From contig NMRB01000226.1 in the NCBI GenBank assembly GCA_002633025.1, forward strand, positions 186,715-250,714: DNA of 64,000 bases, in the 5' to 3' direction. Made by a program: the position numbers and the translations under genes. The notes under the pieces were generated by a model, which was not told the origin of the DNA, made no database searches, and saw only the letters and a program-made list of their open reading frames with translations. Position 1 is the first letter of the stretch, and each line of letters starts with the position of its first letter. This document shows, one piece after another, positions 33,297-43,635 of this stretch. The DNA is from Notospermus geniculatus. Lineage: Eukaryota > Nemertea > Pilidiophora > Heteronemertea > Lineidae.

Positions 33297-35411
33297 CCGT
33301 CCTGTTCGAACCTGGGTGAGCTGTTGAGGTAATTTGTTTTCCCATTTCCCGAATTAGAAGGAGCCAAAGGCCTAATAGGAAGGAAGATATGAAGGTTATA
33401 GGAAGGAAAATATGAAGGAAATATGAAGGAAAATTAGGAGGAAATATGAAGGTTAATTTGTGAGGGAGCTGGGCCTAGGCCTAAATGCTTCGACGGAGGT
33501 TTATAAAGGTGCGAGAAACACCGGGAAGGGTCTTGAAAGGTTGGGCCTAGGGGTCTGGTCTCAGGTAGGCCCTGCGGTAACCCACGCAGGTGTGCTAGAT
33601 TTGCTAGAATGGCCGACGCATATTGGGCTGTTCCGTGGTGGATTGAGCATTTCCTTCACAGTTTTGTCCTTGTAGGTCTTTTGTGGGAAAGATGTTTATG
33701 CCTTTGTTTCTCTGGCGTCCCTTTGGTTGCCTGTGTTTGACAATGTCGGCCAGGCCTTTTTATTAAAAATAATATATCACGAGTTATTTCGCGGACCACG
33801 AAATTCCCAATGTTTGTCAACAAAGATGATGTCATTGTCCATTCATAAAATCATGATGTGTTGACATGCGCTGAAGGCCACTAGTTTTAACGTCGACAGG
33901 GCAGCTTGCCTCTGTCTGATTGACTACTCTGTGAATATAATGCCGCCATGTTTGTTCTCGCTTCGAAAAATCAAAAATGGGTGAGAAGGCGTCCTGTGTT
34001 GAAATATGGCTGCCGAGTAGAATTTCGAAGGCGACATTCCAACGGTGGAGAAGAAAACAAGTAATGTGATATGTTGATGACGAGGGGTTTGCAATTTGGC
34101 TGCTTGATGCAACAAGTTTCGCCACCAATGCCACAGCGGCAATGGACACTGACACACAGATGATGTATGTAGATGTATACGATGTACTCACGCTATGCCT
34201 CGGCGGAGTGACACATTCCCGAGCATTTAGGCCTACGAGGAATATCCCTCCGAAAATATCCAAACTCTCTGCTTGGATGCTGACAGATATCTTGTCCTGC
34301 ATTCCTACATTGAACAGTCCCAGAAGTGCTAACATTTCTCAGAATCCTTCGAGAGGAATAGGCACACTTGTCAGGGCCGTATTTAAAGGGGACGAGGGGG
34401 CACTTGCCCCCCCCCCNAGCGCCACAGCGGAGATTTCTATAACTAAATCTGACGCTGCTCAGTGTTTGTAAACATACGAGGTTGTCAACAATAACAGTAA
34501 ACACAGAATCCGTGGTATATTATTGGGCACTAGGTGCTCTTTATTTTCATGCTTGATTTTTCGTTTCCAGATACTTTTCTCTTGCATTGCGGAACCATTT
34601 TTCATGAAACCGCGTCAGAAGCAGTAGAGTGTTACATCGTTGTGTCCAGCCTGGTCCATCCACCTTAAAACCCAAGATCTAGTCGTATTTTTCTTGTTTT
34701 GGGGCTAAAATGAACATTTTCTATGTACCTCTGTCTTCCGCAATAACTGACGCCTTTGGGGCCTGATTTAGACATCGAATCGTGTATGAGAAGAGGAGAT
34801 GTCTAGAATGATCCCTATGATTTTTCACAAGGATGTAGGCAGCGATTCGGATTATTTTGATCAGTGAATTAGGGGTATTTTATGCCTAGATCTCGAAGCA
34901 GCTGTTCATGTTTTAGGCCTACATATTTGCTGACGTTTCTTATCTTGACCCACTCTCCTGAATAGGCAAACAATGAACATCCTCATGGGCATGACTCTAA
35001 GGCCTACCAGAGCCGATGTCTTCTGATAGCGATATTCTGACTGAACGGTGACATTTAAAGGGGCAGTCTGCTGATGTTGCCAATACATTCCACGGGAAGG
35101 CCCCCTGATTTAAGGGGAGGCCTGGATATGGGTATTGGTGATATCCCGCAGAAATAAAGGCCACGGCGAGACACGACCCCTTAAATCACCTAGTGCCCAA
35201 AACGTCGCTAGACTTGTCTTTAATATGCACCAGCGCGTGGAGCCAAATGTTGTTCCTGGAGGTATGGCGTTGTTTACTACGCCAGTGGCGCTATGCCATT
35301 GTAGGTCAACAGCGTTTTGTTCCGGGTATTATTTTCCTTCCTCTTTGTTTGAAGTCCAAGGACCGTTCCTGTATGTATGGAGTGTTTTCGTCGGCTTTCG
35401 TCTTCATTCCA
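33297..35411. other. No gene recognised; purine-rich and simple stretches
   Basis: 33360-33460 is a run of GGAAGGAAGATATGAAGG-like short tandem copies. 34390-34420 is a G then C homopolymer with a single N (34416). Minus-strand ORFs at 33832-34335 and 34193-34504 have no family resemblance. Confidence 0.45.
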
Positions 35412-35479
35412 GATGGTGCTCCCGATGGTTTTGAAGAGTCGCGGAGATGGTGCTCCCGATGGTTTTGAAGAGTCGCGGA
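35412..35479 (+). repeat. Exact 34-bp tandem duplication
   Basis: The unit gatggtgctcccgatggttt plus 14 more bases occurs twice back to back (35412-35445 and 35446-35479) without differences, suggesting a recent slip. Confidence 0.9.
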
Positions 35480-35849
35480 GAGGGTTCGACCTCCTCCCCA
35501 TTTTGAACAGTGTGAGGGGGAAATGTGTTACGGGGGTTTGCGCGGCTGTCCCCTGCCATTGGAGTCCTTGTCTTTGCCATATTCCTCAATAGCAGCTTTC
35601 CGGATCTAACGTGGTAGCTCTTGTATAGGTGCCCTTGATCCGCTCCCGGGGGTAATAAATATTTGCCGCGGAAATTTCTGCCTCCTTCGTTAGTTTTGGG
35701 GGAAAGTTTTGGGCCGAGTATTTGGAGTATTGGGGGATTTGTATGTGTATTTCTGGGAATACAGAGGAAATACGGCGGGCGCCTTATTTATTCCCCAGTA
35801 CTCTACCGCCGGAAGAAATGGGAGGTGCGTGTCGTCACTCGAGAACGGA

Positions 35850-35911
35850 TTAGGTCACGAGTGACGAACCACGTGACCGACCATTCCTGCACTCATTCGA
35901 TTTGGAGACGC
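35850..35911 (+). repeat. Direct repeat, copy 2
   Basis: Second copy of 33237-33296, same orientation, with a few changes near its end. Confidence 0.75.
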
Positions 35912-36015
35912 TAGGAGTAGGGAGGAGGGGTGAGCGAGAGAATTCGGGAGGAGAAGTATGGGGTTGTTTGATTAACGGGTCAGCGTGCCGCATCCCCATC
36001 CCCAGTCCACACTAA

Positions 36016-36134
36016 GGGTCGTATTTTAGAACGTTCCTTAACGTTAAGGTCGACCTTACGTCTATTGTAAAACCATCGAGAACAATAGATTTAAGGTGGA
36101 CCTTAATGTCAAGGAACGTTCTAAAATACGACCC
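36016..36134. mobile_element. Palindromic MITE (GGGTCGTATTTTAGAACGTT)
   Basis: Left GGGTCGTATTTTAGAACGTT is mirrored by AACGTTCTAAAATACGACCC. The arms continue with CCTTAANGTNAAGGTC. It is about 119 bp, with a ~30-nt centre containing CTATTGT...ACAATAG. Confidence 0.85.
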
Positions 36135-36192
36135 ATAAGGTGGAGTTCGGCCATCTCTCGTTTCTCCCCGGTGGGCGCCGTATTTATTCCCC

Positions 36193-36440
36193 AGTATAGT
36201 CTGACTCAACCTAGAGGTAATATGAAAGGAATGTTTGGAATGCGAATTAGACCATTCATTGACCACAAGTGAAATGCAAGGCCTTGTGGTTTAGAACACT
36301 CTGCATTCAATGGCTATTAGAGACCCTCTCCACTTGGATTATTTGGGTCTATTAAGAAACCACAGTTCATGTCACATTTCCCATAACTCGCATAACTCAA
36401 ATTCCTTTCATGTTACCTCTAGGTTGAGTCGGACTATACT
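36193..36440. mobile_element. Inverted-repeat MITE (AGTATAGTCTGACTCAACC)
   Basis: Left AGTATAGTCTGACTCAACCT is mirrored by AGGTTGAGTCGGACTATACT. The arms continue with AGAGGTAA.ATGAAAGGAAT, ~48 bp in all. Non-coding centre. Confidence 0.8.
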
Positions 36441-36446
36441 CTATCG

Positions 36447-36624
36447 CAGGTGTAACGTTTTTCAGTGTGGCCATTTTTCTGTGTGATTCCCATTGTTCGG
36501 AACACGCTGGGAAACGGACTCGCTGTTTCTCTGTGTGTCGCCCATTGTCAGGTCGCCGCTTATTCCGTCAATCTATTGTAATGTCACACTGGCACACGTG
36601 CCTCACTGAAAAACGTTACACCTG
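36447..36624. mobile_element. MITE of the GTGTAACGTTTTTCAGTG family, copy 2
   Basis: CAGGTGTAACGTTTTTCAGTG at the left is mirrored by CACTGAAAAACGTTACACCTG at the right. It is the best-preserved of three family members in the window (others 15729-15905 and 56464-56618). The sequence after it (GAAGAATGGGAGGTGCGTG) recurs near 35812, so it sits in an older repeat. Confidence 0.85.
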
Positions 36625-37633
36625 GAAGAATGGGAGGTGCGTGGCGTTACTTGGGAACGGATTAGTACACATGCACCAAACATGACCATTGGGCTACACA
36701 TGATGTGCCGCTTTTAGCGGAATGGCTAGAAGAAATATAGAAGCCAAATGCAAAGCGGCGAGAGCAACTAAAATTTGTGTTCGGTCGGGAAAACGGCGTC
36801 GCCAAATATGATGATTGTCCTTAAATGAAAGAAATACCATTAAACAACATCAGTTAAAGAATATGGCCTGAACTTATAAAAGGTTTTTTTCGCCTGTCTA
36901 ACTTGGTATTTTTTAAGCCTAAACAGAAAGTCTACCAAAACACTGGTGTTTATCGGAATTTCAAACAACGCAAGGACATCTGTCTACCAAGTCAAGTCCA
37001 ACAACGTGTATCGCCGATCGCACTACCTTTGTTGAGACGATTATGTAATAAATTGTAAATGGGTATACCTTAGATGACTTCATTTGCGCGCCATTCATCA
37101 TATAGGCCTATCTTCTGTCGAGAGGACGAACTGTTGTAGGTGCGCTTTGTCAGGCAGAAAAAATGCACGCCCGATCCCCGGAGCCCGACCAGCGGAGAGA
37201 TTTTAATAGACCTCATAAAAACCGATCACTAAGAAACAGTAGAAGACCACCGAACGGATATCTGGTCAAACAAGATGAACAGACGGCATGGGACACCATC
37301 GATAACACCAGGAAATTGAGCCCATCGTCAAATCCTTGCTCCACCCTCAGTCGTTCTGCCTTGGTTTCGTGAAAAGTTATAAAATATATTGTTTTCTATC
37401 ACATAGGCCTATTTTATTTATTCAGATTCAGATTAATCGGGGTGTCGCGTGCAAAGCACATTATGGCTACCCTCTTACACATGAATATTTACAATGGCAA
37501 CATCGGATAATATTCCATAAAAATTTACACGTGACGTGTTAGAGAAACAAAGAAAGAAACCCACTGCGCTCCTACCCAACCACACAGTTAACATTTAGGC
37601 AAAACGTGTGGTAAAGTAAACGTACCATAGCCA
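36625..37633. other. No gene recognised
   Basis: A 69-residue ORF at 37163-37372 (basic, Arg/Asn/Pro-rich) has no recognised family. Nothing else stands out. Confidence 0.4.
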
Positions 37634-38005
37634 TCAGACAAAACGCTTGCTATTCTCTATGAACTCCTGCACAATTAAAAACAAACTGGAGTTAATCCTA
37701 TCAAGGTTACGAGGTCCAGTAACATCAGGTTCAACGCCATAATGAAGATACCGAATAATAGACTGATCAGATAACTGATCCAGGTAAATATTGACTGAGT
37801 GAAGTATGGTAGAGAAGTTTTCCAAAAGTACTCTTCGCTGGACGTCATAAAATGACCAGACTTGGAGAAAGAAATGAGAATAGGTTTCGGAATCAGAACG
37901 ACACTTGCACAACGGATAATCTAAAATAGAACGAATCGCGAGGTTGAAGTTTAAGGTTTTAAAGCCAAGGCGAAATCTTGTAGGTAACATCTTCACTGAG
38001 TTCAG
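37634..38005 (-). mobile_element. 3' end of a LINE (C-terminal Cys/His region)
   Basis: The minus-strand frame reads LPTRFRLGFKTLNFNLAIR, then PLCKCRSDSETYSHFFLQVW, and ends in a stop at 37634. CxC...H at this spacing (C-K-C ... Y-S-H-F) with the RLGF..LN lead-in is the usual C-terminal end of many LINE polymerase proteins. It begins abruptly near 38005, consistent with 5' truncation. No RT remains. Confidence 0.7.
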
Positions 38006-38438
38006 GTAAAGACTCGGCTTCTCCTCCCTTGACCTTCACGCAAGCAAACCACATTCCGTGTTAACGGATTTCCCCGGTCCCAAAAATAGCAACCAATCAC
38101 GGCAAAACTTGCACCGACCCACGTGCATGACGTGTTCCCGGTAATGAAATTGACCAATCAAAATTTGATGAAATGAAATCATTGATTTTTTTTCTTCCGT
38201 CAACGACGAAGAAACGAGGCTTCTGATTGGGCGCACGAGAAAATCCCAAGCGTTGAACACGGAATCTGGCTGCCTGCTGCAGAGTGAATGAAGAGGTTAG
38301 CCGATTTCTACACGATGCATTATGCAGAATGGTAGGTAAGGGCCTATTTTTGCTGTTGTGACTGGATGGATAGTACATGTAGCTCTCCGCAAGCCGCTTG
38401 TTACACACCACAGGTACCTTCTGTCACATGTTGAAATG

Positions 38439-39228
38439 GGGTATTCGAAAAACCTGGCCGATGGACGGTGGATGATGGACAATGGACGGCTCCTTTCAGC
38501 ATCATCGATCTCCACCACCTGGATGATAATCCTCATTTCCGACATACCTGCCACAACCATGCACGTAAGAATCGACCAACAGGTGTAGTGAGGTTGATAT
38601 TCAGCGTAAATCATGAAATGAAGGATAGCCTCCAACTAGGCATACAGCTCCTAAGTCTTTGATAATTTACTATGGGTCCCTTTTGAAAAGTTGTAGGGAT
38701 TGGTCTTATCTCCCTATTCCCATATTATAGTAGGTATAGCATTAATTTGCAGTCCTTTCCAGCAATAGGGAGTTTTCGCAAAGCCCCCGAAACGCCAACG
38801 CGAACGCCAATCCCATTGTTCGATACCGTGAAGAAGGCGTCGAACAAAAGGATAGACGTTCGCGTTGGCGTTTCGGGGGCTTTGCGAAAACTCGCTATTA
38901 ATCCCACTGTATGGCTGTTTGCCGGAAATGTCCCAAGGCGTCAAATGTGCCATGCAAAGAGAAAAGTCGTGAAAATGACGAAATCTATGGGCGGTTTTAC
39001 CGCCAGTATACAATGTAGACAAGAGAAGAGGTAATTCTGAACGCTGTAATGCGTGATTGATCATGTTTGTCGTAGGCCTGTGCAGTTGTCACTTTAAATT
39101 CATGTTGATGCTGGGAGGTATATTGGAAATGAGATAATTATCATCCAGGCGGTGGAGATCGATGATGCTGAAAGGAGCCGTCCATCGTCCATCATCCACC
39201 GTCCATCGTCCATGTTTTTCGAATACCC
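38439..39228. mobile_element. 790-bp Mutator-like element with exact 9-bp duplication
   Basis: The ends GGGTATTCGAAAAAC and GTTTTTCGAATACCC are inverted, and the arms continue for ~105 bp (GGAGATCGATGATGCTGAAAG and complement). GTTGAAATG flanks both ends exactly (38430-38438, 39229-39237). A 9-bp duplication with such TIRs fits Mutator-like elements; that family assignment is inference. It carries a copy of the AGCTCCTAAGTC repeat also seen at 4.7-5.1 kb, which holds a further MITE (38768-38895). No transposase, so non-autonomous. Confidence 0.85.
38768..38895. mobile_element. Palindromic MITE (GGGAGTTTTCGC), 128 bp, nested
   Basis: Arms of ~45 bp (GGGAGTTTTCGCAAAGCCCC mirrored by GGGGCTTTGCGAAAACTCGC), with TA at both sides (38766-38767, 38896-38897). 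It interrupts the AGCTCCTAAGTC repeat; related copies of that repeat at 4.8 and 5.0 kb lack it. Confidence 0.88.
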
Positions 39229-39516
39229 GTTGAAATGCCGATTTCGCGTAAAAATCGCTAGATGCTGGAGTGGTGTAAATGCGTTGTTCCGTCGGGTTGG
39301 TCGTAGGTCTTCACTGATAAGATTAAGTACATGTAGCGTCTCAAAAAAATCGCATCCGACAGTCTTCCAAAGGATTTTCTCTATCGCTGAACACCCTCAT
39401 CCGTCTTCTCTGTACTTCATTGTCTAGTTCTCTTCGTCTGTAGCAAGGTGTATCGAGGTGTCAACATCCTCTGTTGAGCTCCTCCTGAAATTTTTTTTGA
39501 ACGAAAATTTTTTGTC
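39229..39516. other. No gene recognised
   Basis: Short stretch between the Mutator-like element and a tRNA-like region; nothing supported. Confidence 0.4.
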
Positions 39517-39570
39517 CCAGCTGGGAATCGAACCCGTCTTCCCCATTCGGCCACCGAACTTGTTGGAAGA
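39517..39570 (-). repeat. tRNA-like (SINE-type) remnant
   Basis: On the minus strand, GGTGGCCGAATGGGG resembles a pol III A box and GGGTTCGATTCCCAG a B box. They are much too close (the anticodon arm is missing), so this is not a working tRNA gene. Confidence 0.45.
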
Positions 39571-39651
39571 CTTCGCAAGTTTTCTCTAATTCGTATTATT
39601 ATTACATAAGTCCTACGTCTATGACAAACATAAATCATGTCCCTGTCAGCT

Positions 39652-39728
39652 GGCTCGTTGGCCGAGTGGATTGAGTGGTGGATTACAAATCACAAGGCCG
39701 ACGGTTCAAATCCCGTCTAAATGACTAC
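39652..39728 (+). repeat. tRNA-like sequence, probably SINE head or pseudo-tRNA
   Basis: TGGCCGAGTGG matches the A box and GGTTCAAATCC the B box at tRNA spacing. The T arm can form (GACGG / CCGTC). The acceptor ends (GGCTCGT and TAAATGA) do not pair, so I do not call a functional tRNA or an anticodon. A run of T follows (39730 onward), which could end a pol III transcript. Confidence 0.5.
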
Positions 39729-40361
39729 AATTTTTTTTCTACTTGAGTAGTGTAAGAGGTACCCGGAGATGTTGACAGCTCTGTTGCCTGAAGGCAAATA
39801 AGGTGGCGCCCTCCTGGCGTCGTGGGGTCAATCATGTTCTGAGCCTTCGTTTGAGGTGTTTGCAGGGCGTTTGCAATTCTCTTGCTCGTCGCATGGGGGC
39901 TTTTTGTTCGTTCACGTCAGCTTTTAGCTAGATAAGACGACGGATTTAGACTTGTCTTGGCGAGTTAGACTTGTCTAAAAGATAGACATCCTTTATAAGT
40001 TCGGGCCAATGTATCATGACTTCATTGTTTTCATTCAATGTTTGTAAACATGGATGTTTACATTAAGTTATTTTGGATTTTGGGGCATGCCAACCAAACA
40101 AATTGCATACTTTTTTCGGCATCGCAAGAATTTCTAGAGGGTCAACCCTCAAGGCACCAAGAAATTACTCATAAGACAAAGACAGACTGCACACGAACAA
40201 ACAAAATGTAAACAATGATTTTCGTGGCCCGTGAAAATACCTGTGATACATTATCTTTAAGTGTTATAGAGCTGGTTACTGTTTTTTCCCAGACCTGCAC
40301 ACAGGAATTTGACTTCACACTCCATGTTAGAAGACATTCAATTTCATAGCGGTTTTTGAGG
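39729..40361. other. Region upstream of the first 40-kb ORF
   Basis: No gene recognised. It should include the promoter of the ORF at 40362 if that is expressed. I see no convincing core promoter element. Confidence 0.4.
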
Positions 40362-41321
40362 ATGACCTCAACACGTAAAGCTCGCATAGTACCGCCAATT
40401 CCGGAAGGAAAATATTTGTTTCAACATATGTTTGGCTATCAGAAAAGTTCCCTTCTTGCTGTGTCAAGTGACAATTTACTGGTGTTTGATTTCAACAAAA
40501 CAAAACTTGAGTATGCCATAGCAGTTAATATATGGTTTTCCAAAAAGAATAGTCTACCAGAGCTTTTCGACATTTTGAACAGCTATCAGAATTTTGTATT
40601 TTTTGCCTCCCCAATTCATAAGCCAAATATTTTCGCCTTCGACCTCAGCACGGAGAAGTTTTTTTCTATACACACAAGCGAAAAGGAAAAATCGTACATC
40701 AAAAACTGCATGGGAAAAAACTTAACGGATATTATCAGGACTGGAAGTCTTTGTTTATATGTGTGGAAGAAATATGCAATAATGAAAATAAATAGGGTGT
40801 CATTGATAACATATGACGTGGCAGACCGATTCGGGGAAATGTGCTTCCAGGACGGGGCGCTGTTGCCTATTCGATATTGTCAAGACGCTACGATAATTTC
40901 AAACTTCTTTCTATGTTTTAAGTCCCATACAAAAAGATTTGTAACGATTACGCTATTTCAAAAAAAGGCAGGTAGAATTTATTTCAAACGTTTTGTTGCA
41001 AAATACCAAATGAAATTTGGTTGGCTAATTGATGGTTATCCAGGCTCGCCTTTTAGATACACAAGCTGCGACGACGAGAAATGCGACACTGGACTCATAG
41101 GCTTCGATTTTAATCCGATTATTCAGACCGGAAGCAATAGACTTTACTCCGGGGACATAGGGAAGTTCCTTACGCAGTCTGTTGTAGAGTTTCACAGTTT
41201 TCAGTATATTAGGGATTTTGGATATGACGCAACCGGAAACGTGCATGAAATTTGCCGGAGGTTAGCAAATGGGATTGTAGTGCTGAACGAAGTATATATT
41301 CATACAGCAGCAACATCTTAG
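40362..41321 (+). CDS. Unrecognised intronless protein, member 1 (319 aa)
   Basis: Starts MTSTRKARIVPPIP; an in-frame stop lies 5 codons upstream of this ATG, so the start is well placed. I do not recognise a family. The protein is soluble-looking, with no signal peptide or membrane span. It is made of alternating short beta-type segments in which a hydrophobic strand ends in an acidic-aromatic turn, e.g. NLLVFDFNKTKLEY, NIFAFDLSTEKFFS. This pattern recalls kelch or F-box-associated propeller blades, which is inference from pattern only. A paralogous ORF follows 225-375 bp downstream, and a fragment is at 20168-20575. An AATAAA at 41411-41416, about 90 bp past the stop, fits a short 3' UTR. 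The uninterrupted frame of 320 codons in AT-rich DNA argues for selection or recent origin. Confidence 0.7.
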   Translation: MTSTRKARIVPPIPEGKYLFQHMFGYQKSSLLAVSSDNLLVFDFNKTKLEYAIAVNIWFSKKNSLPELFDILNSYQNFVFFASPIHKPNIFAFDLSTEKFFSIHTSEKEKSYIKNCMGKNLTDIIRTGSLCLYVWKKYAIMKINRVSLITYDVADRFGEMCFQDGALLPIRYCQDATIISNFFLCFKSHTKRFVTITLFQKKAGRIYFKRFVAKYQMKFGWLIDGYPGSPFRYTSCDDEKCDTGLIGFDFNPIIQTGSNRLYSGDIGKFLTQSVVEFHSFQYIRDFGYDATGNVHEICRRLANGIVVLNEVYIHTAATS

Positions 41322-41545
41322 CGAGGCAGTCAATGACAGTTGCGTGAAATGGCAACGCTTATGAAGTTATCATGTAAAGACTGCTTAATGAACAGCAAGT
41401 TCGATTTAATAATAAAAATACTAATTTATTCAGTAATCACCTATTTAGTGAAATACATTATCTACGATATTGTGACATTTTGACGTATTCTTTGGAAGGT
41501 ATTGTTTTTTTTTCTCCATAATATTGTTTCTTATAAATTATCGGT

Positions 41546-42574
41546 TTGTTCCTCAAGCAACTGGAAAGTAGGATATTATACAAACGAACAGCTAGGACAT
41601 CGCTTAAACCACCTTTCAAGTTTCGCGCTGGTCGGGCATGTCGGGATACGTGGCGGTATGACAGGCGTTCTGGATATTTACTAATTATTACAATCATGAC
41701 AATGGGTGGTATATACCCGAACACTGTCAGACTCTACAATCTTAAAAATAATACTTTTCAATTTTGGCATTCAGTGGAATATCCAACTTCCTATAAACTA
41801 TTTTCAATTCAGAGTCTATGTGGTAGAAGGTTTTTGATTTTTCACACTTTTAGCCAGGCAGGAAAAAATACGTTTCACCTCCTCAGTATGTTTAATCAAA
41901 CAGTCGACTTTACCATGAAGATACCGAAATTTGATCGGTGCAGTCATTCTTTGGCCATATATACCCCAGAAGTCCAAAAAGACAAAGTCTTGTTCATGTG
42001 CAAGTATGATTTTCTAGGGAGTGCAACAGCAACTGTCCACACGATGTCATTCATTAAATCAAGTAAATCAGTCGTTTTGTCAGATGCAGTCGCCCTCAAA
42101 TTCCCACATGCATGTAACAATATTGAATATGGAGTGTTCACAGCTGAAAGTGACGTGATCATTGACTGTCGTGTAAAGGAACGTGGATTCTTTTTTTTTC
42201 GATCGAAAAACGGGTATGTCGGTCAGACATTTGGGGCTAAATCATCCTATCGTTATGGCCGCAATCAATTTTCAATATGGAGTCAGCGGCACCAAAGATA
42301 TTTTGAGTGTTACAACAAGAGAAATGAGGTTTACGAAAAAATGATATTTTTGGGTTACGATTTCAAATGTCATACGTTAAGACCCTTGTTCGCGACCAGG
42401 TCTTTGAAACCGATGATGATTTTATTTACTTTTAAGCGAACCAGAATCGTAAATGTGGACAACGTTCGCACACAATTTACTCCGAATGGTAAAACTGTGA
42501 GGCTTTTCTCTTACCATTCCAAATACGATAGAAGCAAATGTTTAAAATTCGTAGACGTTTACTCTCAACAGTAA
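41546..42574 (+). CDS. Unrecognised intronless protein, member 2 (~290-342 aa)
   Basis: Second ORF of the family, same strand. The first ATG is at 41696 (292 aa), but the frame is open further upstream, to about 41546. Residues before the Met (DTWRYDRRSGYLLIITI) align loosely with the region of member 1 that precedes its LLVFDF motif. So either the original start codon is lost or the N-terminus comes from another exon. Family-like segments are TVRLYNLKNNTFQFW and FLIFHTF. No membrane span, no known catalytic motif. Similarity to member 1 is at pattern level and should be tested by profile alignment. An alternative is a degenerating duplicate, but 300+ open codons argue against old decay. Confidence 0.6.
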   Translation: MFLKQLESRILYKRTARTSLKPPFKFRAGRACRDTWRYDRRSGYLLIITIMTMGGIYPNTVRLYNLKNNTFQFWHSVEYPTSYKLFSIQSLCGRRFLIFHTFSQAGKNTFHLLSMFNQTVDFTMKIPKFDRCSHSLAIYTPEVQKDKVLFMCKYDFLGSATATVHTMSFIKSSKSVVLSDAVALKFPHACNNIEYGVFTAESDVIIDCRVKERGFFFFRSKNGYVGQTFGAKSSYRYGRNQFSIWSQRHQRYFECYNKRNEVYEKMIFLGYDFKCHTLRPLFATRSLKPMMILFTFKRTRIVNVDNVRTQFTPNGKTVRLFSYHSKYDRSKCLKFVDVYSQQ

Positions 42575-42869
42575 CGTTCATTAAATTATGATGAATCGAG
42601 TGCTGCGGAGTACACTCAGTAATAGGGAAATGGAAGGATCTGGATGGAAGAGGGAAGATTTCCGTCACGCGCGTATCCGAGTTTAGTGCTGCATAACTCA
42701 CTTGAAATTCGCATTAAAAACATAGGCTTACAGTTTCATCTCACGTGCATAACTCACTTGAGATTCGCATTAAAAACATGGACTTTCAGATATAGGCCTG
42801 CAGTAGCATGGATTCTTTCACTTTCCCCTATGTTTCCAGATACTAATTTCACAGATTTACGTAATATAA
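42575..42869. other. Short spacer with a duplicated 35-bp sequence
   Basis: GCATAACTCACTTGA.ATTCGCA occurs twice (about 42690-42718 and 42746-42774), each followed by TTAAAAACAT. No gene. Confidence 0.6.
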
Positions 42870-43010
42870 ATGGAAAAAATACTACTGACAGATTCAAAAG
42901 ATTATCCTGATCAAGAAGCAAATGATTTAACAATTCAATTAGATGAGGAAGTAGAAAATGTAGAAAGTATCAGACTTGTCAACACAGAACATAGAATTGT
43001 GGTTTGGTGA
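42870..43010 (+). CDS. Small acidic ORF (46 aa), unrecognised
   Basis: ATG at 42870, TGA at 43008-43010. It begins MEKILLTDSKDYPDQEAND, and about a quarter of its residues are Asp or Glu. It lies between the propeller-like ORFs and the P-loop ORF on the same strand. It may be a small gene of the same unit, an exon, or chance. Confidence 0.3.
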   Translation: MEKILLTDSKDYPDQEANDLTIQLDEEVENVESIRLVNTEHRIVVW

Positions 43011-43336
43011 AACCCGCACTTTAAATGTAGGCCTATTATTGATCACACTATTTGCAGATGTTACCCTACCATAGACAGAATCAATACAACCTAAGCCAAT
43101 ATCGCATTTTATGTAGTGGGTAATCAATTTCACAGATACGATATACTGTAGACTCTAAAGCATACGCTGGAGCAGCAGTTTTGCAGGATACGCGTTGAAG
43201 ATTTTCGTGCTGAAGACTTTCGTGTTATAGGATTATGTCTTGTAGGATACGTGTTGAAGGATTGGTGTGCAGATGTTAGCTTTATCTTCCAAGAGAGAAT
43301 TAACTTGGAATGACCTTTAGCTTTTAACCTATGTAA

Positions 43337-43635
43337 ATGATTTCTAATCTGACACAGTCTAATCTCAATAACGTGTTCTTATTTGAGCCACATAACGCGA
43401 TCATTTCTGGTGTAACTAATTCAGGAAAAACATACTTCATCTTAGATTTAATTGAAACGATTTATAAGGACTTTTTTGAAAATATTATCTTATTCTGTCC
43501 AACATTTGACTTTAACCAGACATATAATCGGCAATGGCTCTTTAAAGACAAAAATTTCATTGTCTTCGATCCGTTACTTGTAAAAACAAATCTCAACGCA
43601 GTTCTATGGTGTTGTATTGAGATTTTTAAAGGTAC
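43337..43635 (+). CDS. Truncated P-loop ATPase, possibly of a virus-like element
   Basis: ATG at 43337. An N-terminal lead of ~30 residues is followed by GVTNSGKTYFILDLI, a Walker A motif (GxxxxGKT) with the following hydrophobic helix. ENIILFCPTFDFNQTYN comes next, where strand 2 and the following motif are expected. The layout resembles the genome-packaging ATPases of the FtsK/HerA-A32 group carried by Maverick-type and related virus-like elements, and related animal P-loop proteins; this is my inference. The reading stops being meaningful at the single N (43636), after which the DNA is a LINE fragment. Walker B and the rest are therefore missing, probably by misjoin. No capsid, polymerase or integrase gene is visible nearby, so a virus-like origin is not shown. 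Confidence 0.5.

Noticed and set aside
33237-35911. LTR retrotransposon bounded by the GTCACGAGTGACG direct repeats
   Set aside because: Repeats are only ~60 bp, lack TG...CA ends, and nothing between resembles gag or pol.
39652-39728. Functional tRNA gene
   Set aside because: A and B boxes are good but the acceptor stem cannot pair and the anticodon is unclear; treated as a tRNA-like repeat.
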